Below are positions 62,789 through 64,000 of a DNA stretch of 64,000 nucleotides, one piece after another (position 1 is the stretch's first letter; every line of letters begins with the position of its first letter). The notes below the pieces were generated by a model. It made no database searches. It was not told where the DNA came from and saw only the letters and a list, made by a program, of their open reading frames with translations. This DNA is from Streptomyces himalayensis subsp. himalayensis. Lineage in GTDB: Bacteria > Actinomycetota > Actinomycetes > Streptomycetales > Streptomycetaceae. A program made the position numbers and the translations under genes. The stretch covers positions 124,001 to 188,000 of the forward strand of contig NZ_JACEHE010000014.1 in the NCBI RefSeq assembly GCF_013778455.1. Direction: 5' to 3'.

Positions 62789-63589
62789 GTGGCCGGAGCG
62801 ACTACCGCCGAGCATGGTGAATGGCAGCCGCCGGCGTCCGGCCCGCCCCTGCCACCGGGGCCCGGCGGCAGGCCGCGGCTCCGGGTGCGACGTCTCCGTG
62901 TCCTGATCCTGCTGATCGTCGTCGTCGCCCTGCTCGGTGCGGGAGCCGTCTGGGTGCTCTACGGCTCGCAGTGGCTGCGCGTCGAGAAGGTCACCACCTC
63001 GGGCACGCAGGTCCTGACGCCCGGAGCGGTGCGCGAAGCAGCCGCTGTTCCGGTCGGCTCGCCGTTGATTTCAGTCGACACCGATGCGATTGAGGATCGG
63101 TTGCGCCGGAAATTGCCCCGAATTGACTCGGTTGATGTCGTCCGTTCCTGGCCGCATGGAATCGCACTCAAAGTGACCGAACGCAAGCCGGTACTCCTTA
63201 TCAAAAAGGACGAAAAGTTCATCGAAGTGGACGCCGAAGGGGTCCGATTCGCTACCGTCGGCAACGCCCCCAAGGGCATCCCGATGCTGGAATTGACGGC
63301 GGATCAGTCGGCGAGCAGACAGCGCTTCGGAGCGGAGCGTCTCGTGCGGGAGGCGGTACGGGTCGCCGGCGACGTCCCGGCCGCGGTGGCCCGCATCACC
63401 CGGATCGTCAAGGTCCGTACGTATGACTCCATCTCGCTGGAGTTGACAGGCGATCGCACCGTCGCCTGGGGGAGCAGTGAGCGGGGGCGCGCGAAGGCTG
63501 CCACACTCTCCGCCCTGATGAAAGCAGCCCCGGGGGCCCGGCACTTCGACGTCAGCGTTCCCACCGCCCCTTCCTTGTCAGGGAGTTGA
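62789..63589 (+). CDS. ftsQ: cell-division protein FtsQ
   Basis: A 266-residue bitopic protein: a Pro/Gly/Arg head, one TM helix (about 38-58, LILLIVVVALLGAGAVWVL), the POTRA domain (about 65-135) starting LRVEKVTTSGTQVLTPG, and a beta domain. GTG after GGGGAG. murC does not lie between murG and ftsQ; in Streptomyces it is elsewhere. Confidence 0.93.
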   Translation: MAGATTAEHGEWQPPASGPPLPPGPGGRPRLRVRRLRVLILLIVVVALLGAGAVWVLYGSQWLRVEKVTTSGTQVLTPGAVREAAAVPVGSPLISVDTDAIEDRLRRKLPRIDSVDVVRSWPHGIALKVTERKPVLLIKKDEKFIEVDAEGVRFATVGNAPKGIPMLELTADQSASRQRFGAERLVREAVRVAGDVPAAVARITRIVKVRTYDSISLELTGDRTVAWGSSERGRAKAATLSALMKAAPGARHFDVSVPTAPSLSGS

Positions 63590-63874
63590 CGGACGTCGTC
63601 GCAGGCCAGCACCCTGGTTGTTCATCGCTATGGGTGATCACATAGGGTGAAAAGAAAAACGGGAGGTTCGGCGTGTTCGTTGAACGTGCGCCACTTGTCG
63701 ACTTAGTGTCCTGTTCGTAAGGGTCAAACGAAAACCAGCAACAGGCACACGGGTAACCCTAAACTTCAGGCTTAGGGTTCGGGTCGGCGTTCGGACCGTC
63801 CCATTCGGCATCAGTCGTCGGATCGCAGCACTCGCGAGGCGGCGACACGTAACTCGAGGCGAGAGGCCTTCGAC
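63590..63874 (+). promoter_or_regulatory. ftsZ upstream region with inverted repeat and WhiA-type GACAC
   Basis: Holds AACCCTAA-N9-TTAGGGTT (63755-63779), a perfect 8-bp inverted repeat; CTATG-GGTGATCA-CATAG near 63638; and GACAC at 63844-63848, the WhiA core. Several developmental promoters for ftsZ are known in Streptomyces; which sites serve them here was not tested. Confidence 0.65.
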
Positions 63875-64000
63875 GTGGCAGCACCGCAGAACTACCTCGC
63901 AGTCATCAAAGTCATCGGTGTCGGCGGCGGTGGTGTCAATGCCATCAACCGGATGATCGAGGTCGGTCTCAAGGGTGTCGAGTTCATCGCCATCAACACC
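63875..64000 (+). CDS. ftsZ: cell-division tubulin FtsZ, 5' part
   Basis: The first 42 codons only; the window ends inside the gene. Seen: AVIKVIGVGGGGVNAINRM (about 9-27), the first glycine loop of the FtsZ GTPase. GTG start after GAGAGG. It forms the Z-ring that places septa; in Streptomyces it is needed for sporulation. Confidence 0.95.
   Translation, partial: MAAPQNYLAVIKVIGVGGGGVNAINRMIEVGLKGVEFIAINT

Overview
This window is chromosomal DNA from a Streptomyces (high-GC actinomycete). The reasons are GC-rich third codon positions throughout, many GTG starts and GTGA/ATGA overlaps, and a gene order that, from memory, follows the SCO2132-to-SCO2082 block of S. coelicolor, ending in the division and cell-wall (dcw) cluster and the start of ftsZ. 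No plasmid, phage, tRNA, rRNA or CRISPR locus is visible. Layout: 0.1-9.5 kb holds a PimB'-like glycosyltransferase, a FadD15-like acyl-CoA ligase, a phosphoesterase, an SRPBCC protein, an ArsA-like ATPase, a small acidic protein, glucokinase (glkA) and an EEP-family hydrolase. 8.8-13.3 kb holds a membrane protein, an esterase, a PlsC acyltransferase and a two-component pair resembling MacSR. 13.5-19.3 kb is central and aromatic metabolism: phosphofructokinase, a 2-hydroxyacid dehydrogenase, a fused anthranilate synthase behind a trp attenuator, and class II DAHP synthase. 19.4-24.1 kb has the ferritin pair bfd/bfr, a sulfite-oxidase-like enzyme, an AP endonuclease and a PASTA Ser/Thr kinase. 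24.2-30.8 kb has thiamine genes thiO-thiS-thiG under a TPP riboswitch, an FAD reductase, an Rv2175c-type DNA-binding protein, thiE and metF. 30.9-40.1 kb has membrane and regulatory genes (a CrtI-like oxidoreductase, a TetR/ABC set with its likely operator, a HEPN protein, a methyltransferase, a DUF3040 protein). 40.5-46.5 kb is the MoxR-DUF58-transglutaminase operon and a beta-carbonic anhydrase. 47.0-64.0 kb is rsmH-ftsL-ftsI-murE-murF-mraY-murD-(rearranged block)-ftsW-murG-ftsQ-ftsZ. Two parts stand out. First, the dcw cluster carries an ancient tandem duplication of murD-ftsW-murG resolved by reciprocal loss. Copy 1 keeps an intact murD but only a decayed, internally deleted ftsW-murG chimera. 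Copy 2 keeps intact ftsW and murG but only a frameshifted murD. Between the copies lie a small secreted-protein gene and a decayed IS5-type transposase fused directly to the truncated second murD. A 368-bp stretch is identical by eye in both murD copies although the flanks are diverged, which suggests gene conversion. Second, a 216-bp element with IS200/IS605 hallmarks (TTAC at the left edge, TCAA at the right edge, terminal hairpins, and a right end resembling TnpB omega RNA) sits in the DUF58-transglutaminase intergenic gap without any transposase gene. How the genes work together: the dcw block builds lipid II (MurE, MurF, MraY, MurD, MurG), polymerises it at the septum (FtsW, FtsI) and organises division (FtsL, FtsQ, FtsZ). 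murC is not between murG and ftsQ. Much of the rest mirrors the Rv2150c-Rv2188c neighbourhood of Mycobacterium tuberculosis (from memory), so most of the window is conserved actinobacterial backbone rather than an accessory island. Coordinates and motifs were read by eye; no database search was run.
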